Shown here in pieces: positions 26,979 through 37,777 of a stretch of DNA of 64,000 nt; positions within the stretch are counted from its first letter, which is position 1; each line of letters opens with the position of its first letter. The position numbers and the translations under genes are program-made. The DNA is taken from contig NZ_JACHNE010000001.1 in assembly GCF_014205255.1 (NCBI RefSeq), positions 2,790,001 through 2,854,000 of the forward strand, read 5' to 3'. The notes under the pieces are model-generated. The model was not told the DNA's origin. It saw only the letters and a program-made list of their open reading frames with translations, and made no database searches. The stretch is from Streptomyces caelestis. GTDB lineage: Bacteria > Actinomycetota > Actinomycetes > Streptomycetales > Streptomycetaceae.

Positions 26979-28912
26979 CGGACCGGCATCATCTGCTCGT
27001 GCACGGCGGGACGTTCGCCGCCGTCGGGGACCGCGGCGACATCAGCGGTTACCGGGGCGGCAGCGCCCCGGACGGCATGTTCGTACAGGACGCGAGGCAC
27101 CTGAGCCGGTGGCAGCTCACCGTCGACGGGGCCGTGCCCGAGACACTGACGCCGGTGGCCGACGGGGGCACCGCGCGCTGCGTCCTCGTGCCGCGCGGCG
27201 GCCGCAACGAACCGCCCGCGTACACGCTGTTCCGCGAACAGGCCGTCGGGGACGCCTCGTTCGTCGAGTCGCTGCGGGTCACCAGCAACCGCCCGGTGCC
27301 GACGACGGTCCGCCTCGCGGTCACCGCCGACGCCGACTTCACCGACCAGTTCGAGCTGCGCTCCGACCACCGCACCTACACGAAGGCCGGCGCCGTCCGC
27401 TCCCGCCAGGTCCTCGGGCACGGCGTGGAGTTCACCTACCGGCGCGGCGAGTGGCGGTCCGTCACGACCGTGACGACCGATCCCCACCCGGACGCCGTGG
27501 AGGAGACCGGCACCGGTGCCCGCCGCCTGGTGTGGACCCTGGACCTGGAACCGCACGGCACGGCCGAGCTGGTCCTGCGCGTCATGGCCCGCCCGCACGG
27601 CGACAAGCGCGCCCTGCGCGTGCCCCGCTCCCCCGCCGCCCTCCAGGAGCGACTCCTCGCCGTGGAGGGCCGGTTCACGGAGGGCGTGGCCTTCCCGACC
27701 GGCTGGCCCGAGCTGTCCGCGGCCTGCGCCCGGGGCCTCGCCGACCTGGCCGCGCTCCAGGTCCCGGCGACCGGCCCGGACGGCGAGGAACTGCGCGTCC
27801 CGGCGGCCGGCGCCCCCTGGTTCCTGACCCTGCTGGGCCGGGACGCCCTGCTGACCTCGCTGTTCGCCCTGCCCTACCGGCCACGGCTGGCCGCCGCCAC
27901 CCTGCCCGCGCTCGCCGCGACCCAGGCCACCGACACCGGTGTCAGCGAGGTCGCCCAGCCCGGCAAGATCGTGCACGAGGTGCGGCACGGCGAACTGGCG
28001 CACTTCGGCCAGGTCCCCTACGGCCGCTACTACGGCTCGGTCGACGCCACACCCCTGTTCCTCGTCCTGCTCGGCGCGTACACCGAGCAGACCGGCGACA
28101 CCGCCCTGGCCCGCCGTCTGGAGCGGCATGCCCGCGCGGCGGTCGGCTGGATGCTCGACCACGGCGGCCTGACCTCGCGCGGCTACCTCGTCTACCGCGC
28201 CGACCAGGGCGGCCTCGCCAACCAGAACTGGAAGGACTCCCCCGGCGCCATCTGCTCCGCCGAGGGCACCCGCCCCCACGGCCCGGTGACGGCCGCGGGC
28301 GCCCAGGGCTACGCGTACGACGCGCTGCGCCGCACGGCGTGGCTCGCGCGCACGGTGTGGCAGGACGTGACGTACGCGGGCCTGCTGGAACAGGCGGCCG
28401 GTGATCTGCGCGACCGTTTCCAGCGGGACTTCTGGATGCCGGAGCACTCCTTCCCGGCACTCGCGCTCGACGGCCGGGGCCGGCAGGTCGACGCGCTCGC
28501 CTCCGACGCCGGGCATCTGCTGTGGTCGGGCCTGCTGGACAAGGAGTACGGCGAACTGGTCGGCCGGCGCCTGCTGGAACCCGACTTCTTCTCCGGCTGG
28601 GGCGTCCGCACCCTGGCCGCCGGGCAGCCCGCCTACCACCCGCTCTCCTATCACCGCGGCTCGGTCTGGCCGCACGACAACGCGCTGATCGCGCTCGGCC
28701 TGGCCCGCTACGGGCTGCACGACGAGGCCCGCGCGATCGCCCGCGGCCTGGTCGACGCGGCGGCCTCGAGCGGCCACCGGCTGCCGGAGGTCCTCGCGGG
28801 CTACGGCCGCGACACCCACCCGGAGCCGGTGCCGTACCCGCACGCGTGCGTGCGTGAATCCCGGTCGGCGTCGGCCCCGTTGGCACTGCTCACGGCGGTC
28901 GGGGTCGTCTGA
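26975..28912 (+). CDS. Glycogen debranching / amylo-alpha-1,6-glucosidase-like protein
   Basis: Predicted cytoplasmic enzyme (645 aa). The N-terminal GDE_N-type domain (ISGYRGGSAPDGMFVQDARHLSRWQL) is followed by a C-terminal (alpha/alpha)6 domain with WFLTLLGRDALLTSLFALPY, QNWKDSPGAI, YAYDALRRTAWLAR and YHRGSVWPHDNALIALGL. These are typical of the actinomycete amylo-alpha-1,6-glucosidase family. It is coupled to the previous hydrolase by an ATGA overlap and has GGAGGGGG before the ATG, so the two probably work on the same oligosaccharide under ROK control. The substrate is not proven. Confidence 0.85.
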   Translation: MTDRHHLLVHGGTFAAVGDRGDISGYRGGSAPDGMFVQDARHLSRWQLTVDGAVPETLTPVADGGTARCVLVPRGGRNEPPAYTLFREQAVGDASFVESLRVTSNRPVPTTVRLAVTADADFTDQFELRSDHRTYTKAGAVRSRQVLGHGVEFTYRRGEWRSVTTVTTDPHPDAVEETGTGARRLVWTLDLEPHGTAELVLRVMARPHGDKRALRVPRSPAALQERLLAVEGRFTEGVAFPTGWPELSAACARGLADLAALQVPATGPDGEELRVPAAGAPWFLTLLGRDALLTSLFALPYRPRLAAATLPALAATQATDTGVSEVAQPGKIVHEVRHGELAHFGQVPYGRYYGSVDATPLFLVLLGAYTEQTGDTALARRLERHARAAVGWMLDHGGLTSRGYLVYRADQGGLANQNWKDSPGAICSAEGTRPHGPVTAAGAQGYAYDALRRTAWLARTVWQDVTYAGLLEQAAGDLRDRFQRDFWMPEHSFPALALDGRGRQVDALASDAGHLLWSGLLDKEYGELVGRRLLEPDFFSGWGVRTLAAGQPAYHPLSYHRGSVWPHDNALIALGLARYGLHDEARAIARGLVDAAASSGHRLPEVLAGYGRDTHPEPVPYPHACVRESRSASAPLALLTAVGVV

Positions 28913-29006
28913 GGAGGCCGGCCCGGAGCCTGTCGTTTGCCCGATGTTTGCCGAGCGTCGGCCCGGCGGACTGAACACACCTGCTGAGCGCCCCGTACGG
29001 AACGGC

Positions 29007-29036
29007 GGCGGACCCGTACCCCCACGCGGGTCCGCC
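29007..29036 (+). terminator. Terminator after the debranching gene
   Basis: Perfect 10-bp arms GGCGGACCCG (29007-29016) and CGGGTCCGCC (29027-29036) with a ten-base loop, no T run. It lies in the 158-bp gap before the sulfatase-family gene. Confidence 0.7.
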
Positions 29037-29070
29037 ACCTCACCGCGTTCCGCACGGGAAGGACCTCCGG

Positions 29071-30861
29071 GTGCCTGTCTTCACACGCTTCAGCGAGTCG
29101 CCGCAGCCCGGCGCCTCAGGGGCCGGGACGGAGCGTGACGAGAGGGAGGAGGCCGTCTCGGCGGAGGTGCAGACGCCCGCCCCCCGATCCCGCCTCACGC
29201 ACCTGCGCACCTGGCGCACCCGTCACCCCCGGGCCGCCCGCGCCCTCCATCTGACCACCAACGCCCTCGCCGCCGCCCTGGTCCTCGGGGCTCTTCTCCT
29301 GCCCAACACCCTCGCCGCCGTCGAGCCGGACCGCTTCGCGCGGATCCCGGCGGAGGCGGTCATCGGGGCCGTCGTCACGCTGGTGCTGCCACGCCGGCCC
29401 CGGCTGGTGGCGGCGGTGCTGTACGGGCTCGGGCTCACCGCGCTGACCACGGTGAACCTGCTCGACATGGGGTTCAACGAGTACCTGGGCCGGGGCTTCA
29501 ACGCCGCGCTCGACTGGGACCTGCTGCCCGACGCGCAGGCGTACGTCGAGGACACGCTGGGCGGGGGCGTCGCGACCGCCGCGGCCGTCGGCGCGGTCGT
29601 GCTCGTCCTGCTCGTGGCGGCCGTCATGGTCGCGGCGACGATCCGGCTCGCCGGCGTGCTGTCCCGCCACCGCGTCCGGGCGGCCAAGGGCGCCCTGCTC
29701 GCCGGCACCGTCTGGGTCACCTGCGCCGCCCTGGGCCTGACGCTCTTCGGGGGTCCGATCGCCTCCGAGCGCGGGGCCGGGGCCCTGCGGGTGCACGCGC
29801 AGCGGACCGTGGACTCGCTGCGGGACGAGGCGGCGTTCGCGCAGGAGGCGAAGGCGGACACCTTCGGCAACACCCCGCCCGACCAGCTGCTGCCGGATCT
29901 GCGCGGCAAGGACGTGATCTTCACGTTCATCGAGAGCTACGGCCGCAGCGCCCTGGAGGACCCGGTCATGGCACCCGGTGTCGGCCGGACCCTCGACACC
30001 GGCACCGAGGCCCTGGCGAAGGCCGGCTTCGACGCCCGCAGCGGCTGGCTGACCTCGGCGACCTTCGGCGGCAGCAGCTGGCTCGGCCACTCCACGGCCA
30101 TGTCCGGCCTGTGGATCGACAACCAGCGCCGCTACCGCACGGTCACCGCGGGCGACCACCTCACCCTCACCAAGGCGTTCCAGAAGACCGGCGCGTGGGA
30201 CACGGTGGGCGTCATGCCGGGCGTGCAGAAGGGCTGGCCCGAGGAGAAGTGGTACGGCCTCGACAAGCTCTACGACGCCTTCGACCTGGGCTACCGGGGC
30301 CCGAAGTTCAGCTGGTCGACCATGCCCGACCAGTACGCGCTGGAGGCGTTCCAGCGCCAGGTGCACGGAAAGCAGCGCGACAAGCCGCTGATGTCGTTCG
30401 TCATCCTGACCTCCAGCCACCAGCCCTGGGCGCCCCTTCCGAAGCTGGTCGGCTGGGACGAACTCGGCGACGGATCGGTCTTCGGCGCCATCGAGAAGGC
30501 CGGCAAGAAGGCGTCGAACGTCATCACCGACACCACCAGGTCCCGGCAGGAGTACGCCAGGTCCATCCAGTACTCGGTCACCAGCCTCACCCAGTGGCTG
30601 GAGCGCTACGGCACCGACGACACCGTCCTGGTCTTCCTCGGTGACCACCAGCCCATGGCCCGGGTCAGCGGCAACCGGGCCGGCCGGGACGTGCCGGTGT
30701 CGATCGTGGCGAAGGACCCGAAGGTCCTCGACAAGGTCGCCGACTGGAACTGGACGGAGGGCCTCAGGCCGGACCGCGACGCCCCCGTCTGGAAGATGAG
30801 CGCCTTCCGCGACCGCTTCCTCAAGGCGTACGGCTCCACTCCGCACGCCTCGGGAGGCTGA
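29071..30861 (+). CDS. Membrane-anchored sulfatase / alkaline phosphatase superfamily protein
   Basis: Integral membrane protein (596 aa) with about five N-terminal transmembrane helices (first at about 62-85, last near 205-225) and a large extracytoplasmic sulfatase-type domain from about residue 265. This layout is that of LTA-synthase-like and phosphoglycerol or phosphoethanolamine transferases. Seen in the domain: DVIFTFIESYGRSALEDP, SATFGGSSWLGHSTAMSGLW and LVFLGDHQPMARVSG, the last carrying the Asp-His metal ligands. I cannot assign the nucleophile with certainty. The GTG at 29071 follows GGAAGG at proper distance. Its role is probably modification of a cell-envelope polymer. Confidence 0.82.
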   Translation: MPVFTRFSESPQPGASGAGTERDEREEAVSAEVQTPAPRSRLTHLRTWRTRHPRAARALHLTTNALAAALVLGALLLPNTLAAVEPDRFARIPAEAVIGAVVTLVLPRRPRLVAAVLYGLGLTALTTVNLLDMGFNEYLGRGFNAALDWDLLPDAQAYVEDTLGGGVATAAAVGAVVLVLLVAAVMVAATIRLAGVLSRHRVRAAKGALLAGTVWVTCAALGLTLFGGPIASERGAGALRVHAQRTVDSLRDEAAFAQEAKADTFGNTPPDQLLPDLRGKDVIFTFIESYGRSALEDPVMAPGVGRTLDTGTEALAKAGFDARSGWLTSATFGGSSWLGHSTAMSGLWIDNQRRYRTVTAGDHLTLTKAFQKTGAWDTVGVMPGVQKGWPEEKWYGLDKLYDAFDLGYRGPKFSWSTMPDQYALEAFQRQVHGKQRDKPLMSFVILTSSHQPWAPLPKLVGWDELGDGSVFGAIEKAGKKASNVITDTTRSRQEYARSIQYSVTSLTQWLERYGTDDTVLVFLGDHQPMARVSGNRAGRDVPVSIVAKDPKVLDKVADWNWTEGLRPDRDAPVWKMSAFRDRFLKAYGSTPHASGG

Positions 30862-31995
30862 TCAGCCGCCGGAGGTGTCCAGCTCCGCGTCCTCGCCGAC
30901 GCCCGCGCAGTCGTACGGGTCCTTCAGCCAGCCGTCCGGCAGCACCACCCGGTTGTTGCCGGACGTACGGCCCCGGGGCCCGTCGGCGCCGGCGGGCCAG
31001 GGCTGGTCGAGGTCCAGCTCGTCGAGACCGGCCCGCAGCTCCTCGAGCGAGGAGGTGATCGCGAGCCGCTTGCGCATCTCGGAGCCGACCGCGAAGCCCT
31101 TGAGATACCAGGCGACGTGCTTGCGGAAGTCGATCACGCCCCGCGACTCGTCGCCGATCCACTCGCCGAGCAGCGTGGCGTGCCGGACCATGACGTCGGC
31201 GACTTCCCGGAGGGTGGGCCGTGCGATGTCCTGAGAGCGCCCCTCGAAAGCCGCTACCAGGTCGGAGAACAGCCAGGGCCGGCCCAGGCACCCGCGCCCG
31301 ACCACCACTCCGTCGCAGCCGGTCTCGCGCACCATCCGCAGGGCGTCCTCGGCCGACCAGATGTCGCCGTTGCCGAGCACGGGGATCTCCGGCACGTGCT
31401 CCTTCAGCCGGGCGATGGCGTCCCAGTCGGCGGTGCCGCCGTAGTGCTGGGCGGCGGTGCGGCCGTGCAGCGCGATCGCGGTGACGCCCTCCTCGACGGC
31501 GATCCGGCCGGCGTCGAGGTAGGTGATGTGGTCGTCGTCGATGCCCTTGCGCATCTTCATCGTCACGGGCAGGTCGCCGGCGCCGCTGACCGCCTCGCGC
31601 AGGATGGCGCGCAGCAGGTTCCGCTTGTACGGGAGCGCGGATCCGCCGCCCTTCCGGGTCACCTTGGGCACCGGGCAGCCGAAGTTCAGGTCGATGTGGT
31701 CGGCGAGGTCCTCCTCCGCGATCATGCGGACGGCCTTGCCGACGGTCGCCGGGTCCACGCCGTACAGCTGGATGGAGCGGGGGCGCTCACTCGCGTCGAA
31801 GTGAATGAGCTGCATCGTCTTCTCGTTGCGCTCGACCAGCGCCCGCGTGGTGATCATCTCGCTCACGAACAGGCCCTTGCCACCGCTGAACTCCCGGCAC
31901 AGGGTGCGGAAGGGCGCGTTGGTGATACCGGCCATGGGGGCCAGGACGACGGGGGGCTGGACGGCGTGCGGACCGATCTGGAGGGGCGTGGGCAT
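30862..31995 (-). CDS. dusB: tRNA-dihydrouridine synthase, DusB type
   Basis: FMN enzyme (377 aa) that reduces uridines in tRNA D-loops. It begins PPVVLAPMAGITNAPFRTLCREF; the active-site Cys is in DLNFGCPVPKVTRKGGGSAL; KMRKGIDDDHITYLDAG, ALHGRTAAQHYGG, VLGNGDIWSAEDAL and GVVVGRGCLGRPW are all family motifs. The C-terminal helical domain follows. GGAGG lies almost directly before the ATG at 31995, unusually close, so an upstream non-ATG start is possible. The stop codon abuts the end of the convergent sulfatase-family gene. Confidence 0.93.
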   Translation of the reverse strand: MPTPLQIGPHAVQPPVVLAPMAGITNAPFRTLCREFSGGKGLFVSEMITTRALVERNEKTMQLIHFDASERPRSIQLYGVDPATVGKAVRMIAEEDLADHIDLNFGCPVPKVTRKGGGSALPYKRNLLRAILREAVSGAGDLPVTMKMRKGIDDDHITYLDAGRIAVEEGVTAIALHGRTAAQHYGGTADWDAIARLKEHVPEIPVLGNGDIWSAEDALRMVRETGCDGVVVGRGCLGRPWLFSDLVAAFEGRSQDIARPTLREVADVMVRHATLLGEWIGDESRGVIDFRKHVAWYLKGFAVGSEMRKRLAITSSLEELRAGLDELDLDQPWPAGADGPRGRTSGNNRVVLPDGWLKDPYDCAGVGEDAELDTSGG

Positions 31996-32427
31996 GCCTC
32001 CATTGTGCAATGCAATGAGATGGCGCAGTTCATTAGTTAGACACACTATTGAAGTTGGTTGCGATCGCCCGCATGCCCCACGGTCGTGAACGTGGCCCTG
32101 CCGTCGATGCAGCAGGATGTGCGGGTTCGCGGTGCTGGTGTCGGGGGCGGTGCCCAGCGGGTGGGCTCGGGGAACTGCCGAACGGACAGCGGAGAGGCTG
32201 GAGTCGGTGGAGGTGCGGGACGTGGTGGCTGCGGAGCGTGCCTGGCCGCGGGTGAGTGGCGGCTGATCGCGCGGTTGCCCGCGGCCCTTGAGGGCGCCTG
32301 CTGGACCCCGTAACGGCATGCACAGCCTGCCGACCACCCCCCGGAAGCCTGTTGATGTCGACCTTGCTGCAGACTCCTTGCTGCGAGCAGACCGGATCCG
32401 CCCGGATTCCTGGACGCGGGAGGCGTC
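31996..32427. other. 432-bp gap with a possible MFS transporter remnant and an AT-rich operator-like site
   Basis: No intact gene. Near 32085-32120 a plus-strand frame encodes TVVNVALPSMQQDV, which resembles the first-helix region of EmrB/QacA-type MFS exporters (VVNVALPSIQRDL). The reading is lost within a few codons, so it would be a tiny remnant. Near 32025-32060 an AT-rich stretch (TTAGTTAGACACACTATTG) looks like a MarR/TetR-type operator and promoter. Both are tentative. Confidence 0.35.
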
Positions 32428-32634
32428 ATGGCGCAGATCGACACCAGCAAGGTCAGCCGCTGGGACCAGCACGGCCGGGAGCACGTCGTACGGGTGCAGC
32501 GCAAGGGCGTGCAGCGCACGATCAGATGCGACACCTGCGGCTGGCGCAGAGGCGCCCAGTTCCTGCCCTGGCTGAAGGCGGAGGAACATCTGGCGGAGGC
32601 CCATCAGGCGACGGTGGACCCGACGGCGGCCTGA
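32428..32634 (+). CDS. Small putative zinc-binding protein, conserved actinomycete type
   Basis: A 68-residue basic protein of unknown function. CDTCGW (about residues 34-39) and EEHLAEAH (about 52-59) could bind one zinc ion through two Cys and two His. GGGAGG precedes the ATG at proper distance, and codon use fits the genome, which supports expression. It lies alone between dusB and the frameshifted GNAT gene. Confidence 0.7.
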   Translation: MAQIDTSKVSRWDQHGREHVVRVQRKGVQRTIRCDTCGWRRGAQFLPWLKAEEHLAEAHQATVDPTAA

Positions 32635-32641
32635 ACGGGCC

Positions 32642-33507
32642 CTAGTAGAGGATCGAGGGCAGGTACGCCCCGTCGGGCCGGTTGTACAGGCCGATGGTCA
32701 TCAGGCTCAGCAGCTGCACGACCTTGAGGCCGTGGGACAGGCACCACCTGAGCAGCACGCTGTCGCTCGCGGGGACGAGGATGCCCGGGCCGCCGAACTG
32801 CGGGGCCGCCGCGATCAGGGCCTGGAGGTCCGGGGTGGTCTCGCCCACGGCGTGCGCGAAGAAGGCGAGGTCGGTGGCGTACCCGGTGACGCGTCCGGCG
32901 CGCTCGACGACCCGGGCGGTGCCCTGTTTGAGCGCGTCGGCGACCTCACCGCCGCGGTCGACGCCGTGGACCTGCCGGCACACCTCGTTGCAGGCGCCGA
33001 GGTCCGCGTCCGTGGCCTCCCGCACCGCGTAGCCGGGCATCGCACGCCGGATCGGCGGGCCCTGCACGCAGGCCACCGTGGCCCGGTGGGCGAAGCCCAG
33101 GCTCACGTACAGGGAGAACGACCTGTTGTGGTAGCCGCTCTGCAACAGCCGGATGCCCGGTGCCCCGCGCTCGTCGGCCCGCTCCATCACGTCCCGCATC
33201 AGACGGCGGCCCACGCCCGCGTTCTGCACGGCGGGGTCGACGGTGACGGGCCCGACCCGACGACGGTCGAGCGCTCGTCGAGGAAGTTGCTGCCCACGAT
33301 CCGCCCGTCGAGCTCGGCGACGACACTGTAGAAACCCGGGTGCGTCAAGGCTCCCTCGATCAGCGCGACACCCACGTCGGGGCTCGGGACGTCGGGTGGG
33401 AACGCGTGCTCCTCGGCGATGCCGGCGAAGGCCTCGTAGCAGATCCTTCCGCACTCCGCGGCATCGTCCGCGGTGCCCGGGCGCAGTACGAGATCCACGA
33501 TCACCAT
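32642..33507 (-). pseudogene. GNAT-family acetyltransferase with a frameshift
   Basis: Two frames make one protein. The N-terminal part reads VDLVLRPGTADDAAECGRI to GSNFLDERSTVVG from the start near 33507, and the rest reads GPVTVDPAVQNAGVGRRLMRDV to the stop at 32642. The acetyl-CoA loop (QNAGVGRRL) is intact. The join falls in GC-rich runs at about 33251-33262, where one base appears to be missing. Start choice is uncertain: ATG 33507 directly abuts AAGGGG, while GTG 33498 has better spacing. Inactivation or a sequencing error are both possible. Confidence 0.8.
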
Positions 33508-33592
33508 CCCCTTCTCAACGCCCCCGCGCGGCGACCCACCCCTCACTTCCCATCGTGTGCCCCTGTGGCCCCGGGCGCACCCGGTAGCCGGC

Positions 33593-34969
33593 TCACGCCG
33601 TCCGCGCCAGCCGCACGATCGCCGCGATAGACCGGTCGACGTCGGCCTCTGTCGTGGCGTGTCCGGAGACGGAGACGCGCATCAGCCGCCGGCCGCGCCA
33701 GGTGGTGGCGCCCATCCAGCAGGTCCCGTCGTTCTGCACGGCCCGCACGACGTGGTCGGTGCGGGCGTCGTCGCCGAAGCTGACGAGGACTTGGTTGAGC
33801 GCCACGTCGTTGACCACGTCGAGGCCCGCTGCGGACAGGCCGTCGGCGAAGCGGCGGGCGAGGGAGCAGCAGCGGTCCACGAGCGCGGCGACGCCGTCAC
33901 GGCCGAGTTCGCGCAGCGCCGCCCAGGTGGCGAAGCCGCGTGCGCGGCGGGAGGACTCGGCGGTGTAGTCGGCACCGCCGGCCGGGGCAGCGTCGGCGCG
34001 GGTGAGGTAGGAGGCGGTGTACGACAGGGCGCCGGCGTGGACGGCGGGGCGGGAGCAGAAGGCGTAGCCGCAGTCGTAGGGCACGTTCAGCCACTTGTGG
34101 CCGTCGCAGGCCCAGGAGTCGGCCAGTTCGACGCCGTCGACGAGGTGGCGGGTCGCCGGGCTCGCGGCCGCCCACAGGCCGAAGGCGCCGTCGACGTGCA
34201 CCCAGCCGCCGTGGGCATGGGTGAGATCGCAGGCGGTACGGAGGTCGTCACAGGCGCCGGTGTTCACGTTGCCCGCCTGGGCGCAGACGATCGCCGGCGT
34301 GCCCGGGCCGGACGCCAGCACGCGGCGCAGGTCGTCGGTGTCGAGGGCGCCGCGTCCATCGGTGCGGACCGTCTCCAGGCAGTCGGTGCCCAGGCCGAGC
34401 AGCCGCAGCGAGCGGTCGATGGTGGCGTGTCGCTCCTCGCCCGCGACCACCCGCAGGCGCGGGGCGCCGCCCAGCCCCTTCCGCGCGACGTCCCAGCCGG
34501 CCTCGGTGAGCAGATGCTGCCGGGCTGCCGCGAGCCCTGCGGTGTTGGCCGCCTGGCCGCCGGTGACGAACCCGGTGGACGCCGTGGCGGGGATGCCGAG
34601 CAGATCCTTCAGCCAGCCGCCCGCCGCCTCCTCCGCGGCCAGGGCGGCGGGCGAGAGCGCGGCGTTGAAGGCGTTCTGGTCCCATCCGGCGGCGAGGATC
34701 TCCGCGGCGGTGGCCGCGGGCAGCGCCCCGCCGACGACGAAGCCGAAGAACCGCGGCCCCGCGGTGGCGACGAGTCCGGTCTCGGCGGCGGCCACCAACT
34801 CGTCGACCACCGTGAAGGGGTCGGCGGGCGCGCGGTTCAAGGGGCGGGAGAAGGCGGCGCGCAGCGCCGCGTGGTCGACGGGCCGCGCCACCGGCCGCTC
34901 GGGCAGTGAGCGGCGGTAGGCGGCGGCGTGCTCGGCGGCGTGATGGAAGATCCTGCTCAGCTCGTCCAT
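33593..34969 (-). CDS. PLP-dependent group II decarboxylase (aromatic amino acid decarboxylase-like)
   Basis: Cytoplasmic enzyme (458 aa). The PLP lysine is in SWACDGHKWLNVPYDCG. Other family sequence: PRFFGFVVGGALPAA, TGFVTGGQAANTAGLAAAR, ERHATIDRSLRLLG, VCAQAGNVNTGACDDL and HVDGAFGLWAAAS with the cofactor Asp. The family decarboxylates aromatic or acidic amino acids to amines; this short aromatic-type branch has variable substrates. No ribosome-binding site is at normal distance from ATG 34969 (GGAGG is about 15 bases away), so a leaderless start is possible. A CCAAT...ATTGG inverted repeat lies upstream (35009-35026). Confidence 0.87.
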   Translation of the reverse strand: MDELSRIFHHAAEHAAAYRRSLPERPVARPVDHAALRAAFSRPLNRAPADPFTVVDELVAAAETGLVATAGPRFFGFVVGGALPAATAAEILAAGWDQNAFNAALSPAALAAEEAAGGWLKDLLGIPATASTGFVTGGQAANTAGLAAARQHLLTEAGWDVARKGLGGAPRLRVVAGEERHATIDRSLRLLGLGTDCLETVRTDGRGALDTDDLRRVLASGPGTPAIVCAQAGNVNTGACDDLRTACDLTHAHGGWVHVDGAFGLWAAASPATRHLVDGVELADSWACDGHKWLNVPYDCGYAFCSRPAVHAGALSYTASYLTRADAAPAGGADYTAESSRRARGFATWAALRELGRDGVAALVDRCCSLARRFADGLSAAGLDVVNDVALNQVLVSFGDDARTDHVVRAVQNDGTCWMGATTWRGRRLMRVSVSGHATTEADVDRSIAAIVRLARTA

Positions 34970-35037
34970 GGCCGGACCGTAAGCACTCCTCCCAGCGGTT
35001 GGGAACGGCCAATGGCTGAGGATTGGACTGCCTCTCC

Positions 35038-35214
35038 CTAGGGCCGCAGCCCCCTCGCCAGCAGGTCGACGACCGCTGTGAAGTCGGCCTCGGCTCCCGG
35101 CTCTTCCCACTCCCGGGCGTGACAGGGGTCGTGGAAGCGCCCCGTCGCCTGGAAGACGGCGCGGGCCGTCGTCTCCGGGTCCGTGGCGGCGAAGTCGCCG
35201 GTCTCGATACCTGC
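35038..35214 (-). pseudogene. Remnant of a TetR-family regulator, C-terminal end only
   Basis: About 58 codons ending at 35038 encode IETGDFAATDPETTARAVFQ, ATGRFHDPCHAREWEEPG and VVDLLARGLRP, the usual ligand-domain tail of TetR regulators. No DNA-binding domain or start codon precedes it; the sequence upstream is unrelated and then runs into the lysE-type gene. I read it as a deletion remnant. Confidence 0.7.
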
Positions 35215-35279
35215 CGTGTCAGCCCGACGCCCGGTCGGCGATCCACGGTCACACCGGGACCGCCGCCCCGGAACCCCGG

Positions 35280-35891
35280 CTACCGTGCCGTGAACGCCAG
35301 CTTCGCCCCGAGTGCCACGAACGACCCCGCGAACCCCCGCCGCAGCCACGCCATCACCCGCGGCCGCCCGATCACATGGCTGCGCACCGACGCGGCCAGC
35401 ACCCCGTACGCGGCGAACACGGCGAAGGTCGCCAGCATGAACACCCCGCCGAGCCCCACCATCCGCACCACCGCGTGCGGCTCCCCGGGGCTCACGAACT
35501 GCGGCAGGAACGCGAAGAAGAAGATCGTCAGCTTCGGATTGAGGATGTTGATCAGCACACCCCGCACGATCACCCGCCGCGCGGACACCGGCGCCGCCCG
35601 CTCCTCCACCACGAGCGCCTCCTTGTCCCGCACCGTCGCCCACGCCATGTACAGCAGATAGGCGACCCCGGCGTACTTCAGCACCTGGAACGCGGTCGCG
35701 CTGGCGTGCAGCAGGGCGGCGACCCCGGTGACCGTGGCCAGCAGATGTGGCACGATCCCGAGCGTGCACCCGAAGGCCGCGACGACACTCGCGCGCCGGC
35801 CCCGCGAGAGCGCGGCGGCGAGGGTATAGACGACTCCGGTGCCCGGCGTGGCGACGACGACAAGAGTGGTCAGCAGAAACGCGATGGTCAT
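35280..35891 (-). CDS. LysE/RhtB-family amino acid exporter
   Basis: Inner-membrane exporter (203 aa) with about six transmembrane helices. TIAFLLTTLVVVATPGTGVVYTLAAAL is the N-terminal signature of the family, and VRGVLINILNPKLTIFFFAFLPQFV is the conserved central segment. AGGGTGAG precedes the ATG at 35891. The TetR remnant just downstream may be what is left of its regulator. Two CCAAT motifs lie 45-75 bp upstream. The exported amino acid is unknown. Confidence 0.88.
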   Translation of the reverse strand: MTIAFLLTTLVVVATPGTGVVYTLAAALSRGRRASVVAAFGCTLGIVPHLLATVTGVAALLHASATAFQVLKYAGVAYLLYMAWATVRDKEALVVEERAAPVSARRVIVRGVLINILNPKLTIFFFAFLPQFVSPGEPHAVVRMVGLGGVFMLATFAVFAAYGVLAASVRSHVIGRPRVMAWLRRGFAGSFVALGAKLAFTAR

Positions 35892-36013
35892 GCGCTCACC
35901 CTGGCGCGGCGCCCCTCCCGGAAACAGGGCCAATCGGCAGCGGCGCTGAAGGACCAATCCCGCCGACCACACAAGCCCTCAACCGTCCCACCGTTCGGCA
36001 GGCCTCACACCCG

Positions 36014-36160
36014 CTTCGAGCATCGAAGTGCCGGCGAGCAGTCTCCCCGGCGGCGCCTGCCCACCGGCCGCGCGGAACTCCTGCGCCGCCCGGGGGAGCG
36101 GGCTGTCTGATGCTGCCGCCGCTGTGGGACCAGGGTGGAACCGCGCCTCGGACCACGCGG
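36014..36160 (+). promoter_or_regulatory. T-box riboswitch-like element without a downstream gene
   Basis: AGGGTGGAACCGCG at 36132-36145 is an exact match to the T-box consensus AGGGTGGNACCGCG. CCGCG (36141-36145) pairs with CGCGG (36156-36160) as in the antiterminator, and GG/CC plus GAC/GTC could extend it imperfectly. Upstream are CTTCG-AGCAT-CGAAG (36014-36028), with ATC as a possible specifier triplet, and a long stem (36043-36098). The next plus-strand gene is 1.6 kb away, and glyS lies on the opposite strand, so nothing obvious is controlled. It may be a relic. Confidence 0.45.
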
Positions 36161-36193
36161 CCGTCTACGCGGACCGGGAGCTCTGAAACGCGG

Positions 36194-36229
36194 CGGTGCC
36201 GGGCCCCTCCGCGGAGGAACCCGGCACCG
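36194..36229. terminator. Hairpin terminator after glyS
   Basis: Outer arms CGGTGCCGGG (36194-36203) and CCCGGCACCG (36220-36229) with inner CCTCC-GC-GGAGG. It starts 19 bases past the glyS stop on the minus strand. Confidence 0.85.
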
Positions 36230-36247
36230 GCGTAGGCCCAAGAGCGA

Positions 36248-37630
<1,383 letters not shown>

Positions 37631-37777
37631 GGTGCTCTCTTCATTACGACGACGGGCGACGAAGCGAGTTGCTTCCAGCGAATGCTTCAGGTTACCGGCG
37701 GGGGCGCCCCCTCAATCAAATCGCTCCCCCCTTCCGCGACCGACAGGCCGCTCACAGAACCTGCTCAGCCGGTTTGT

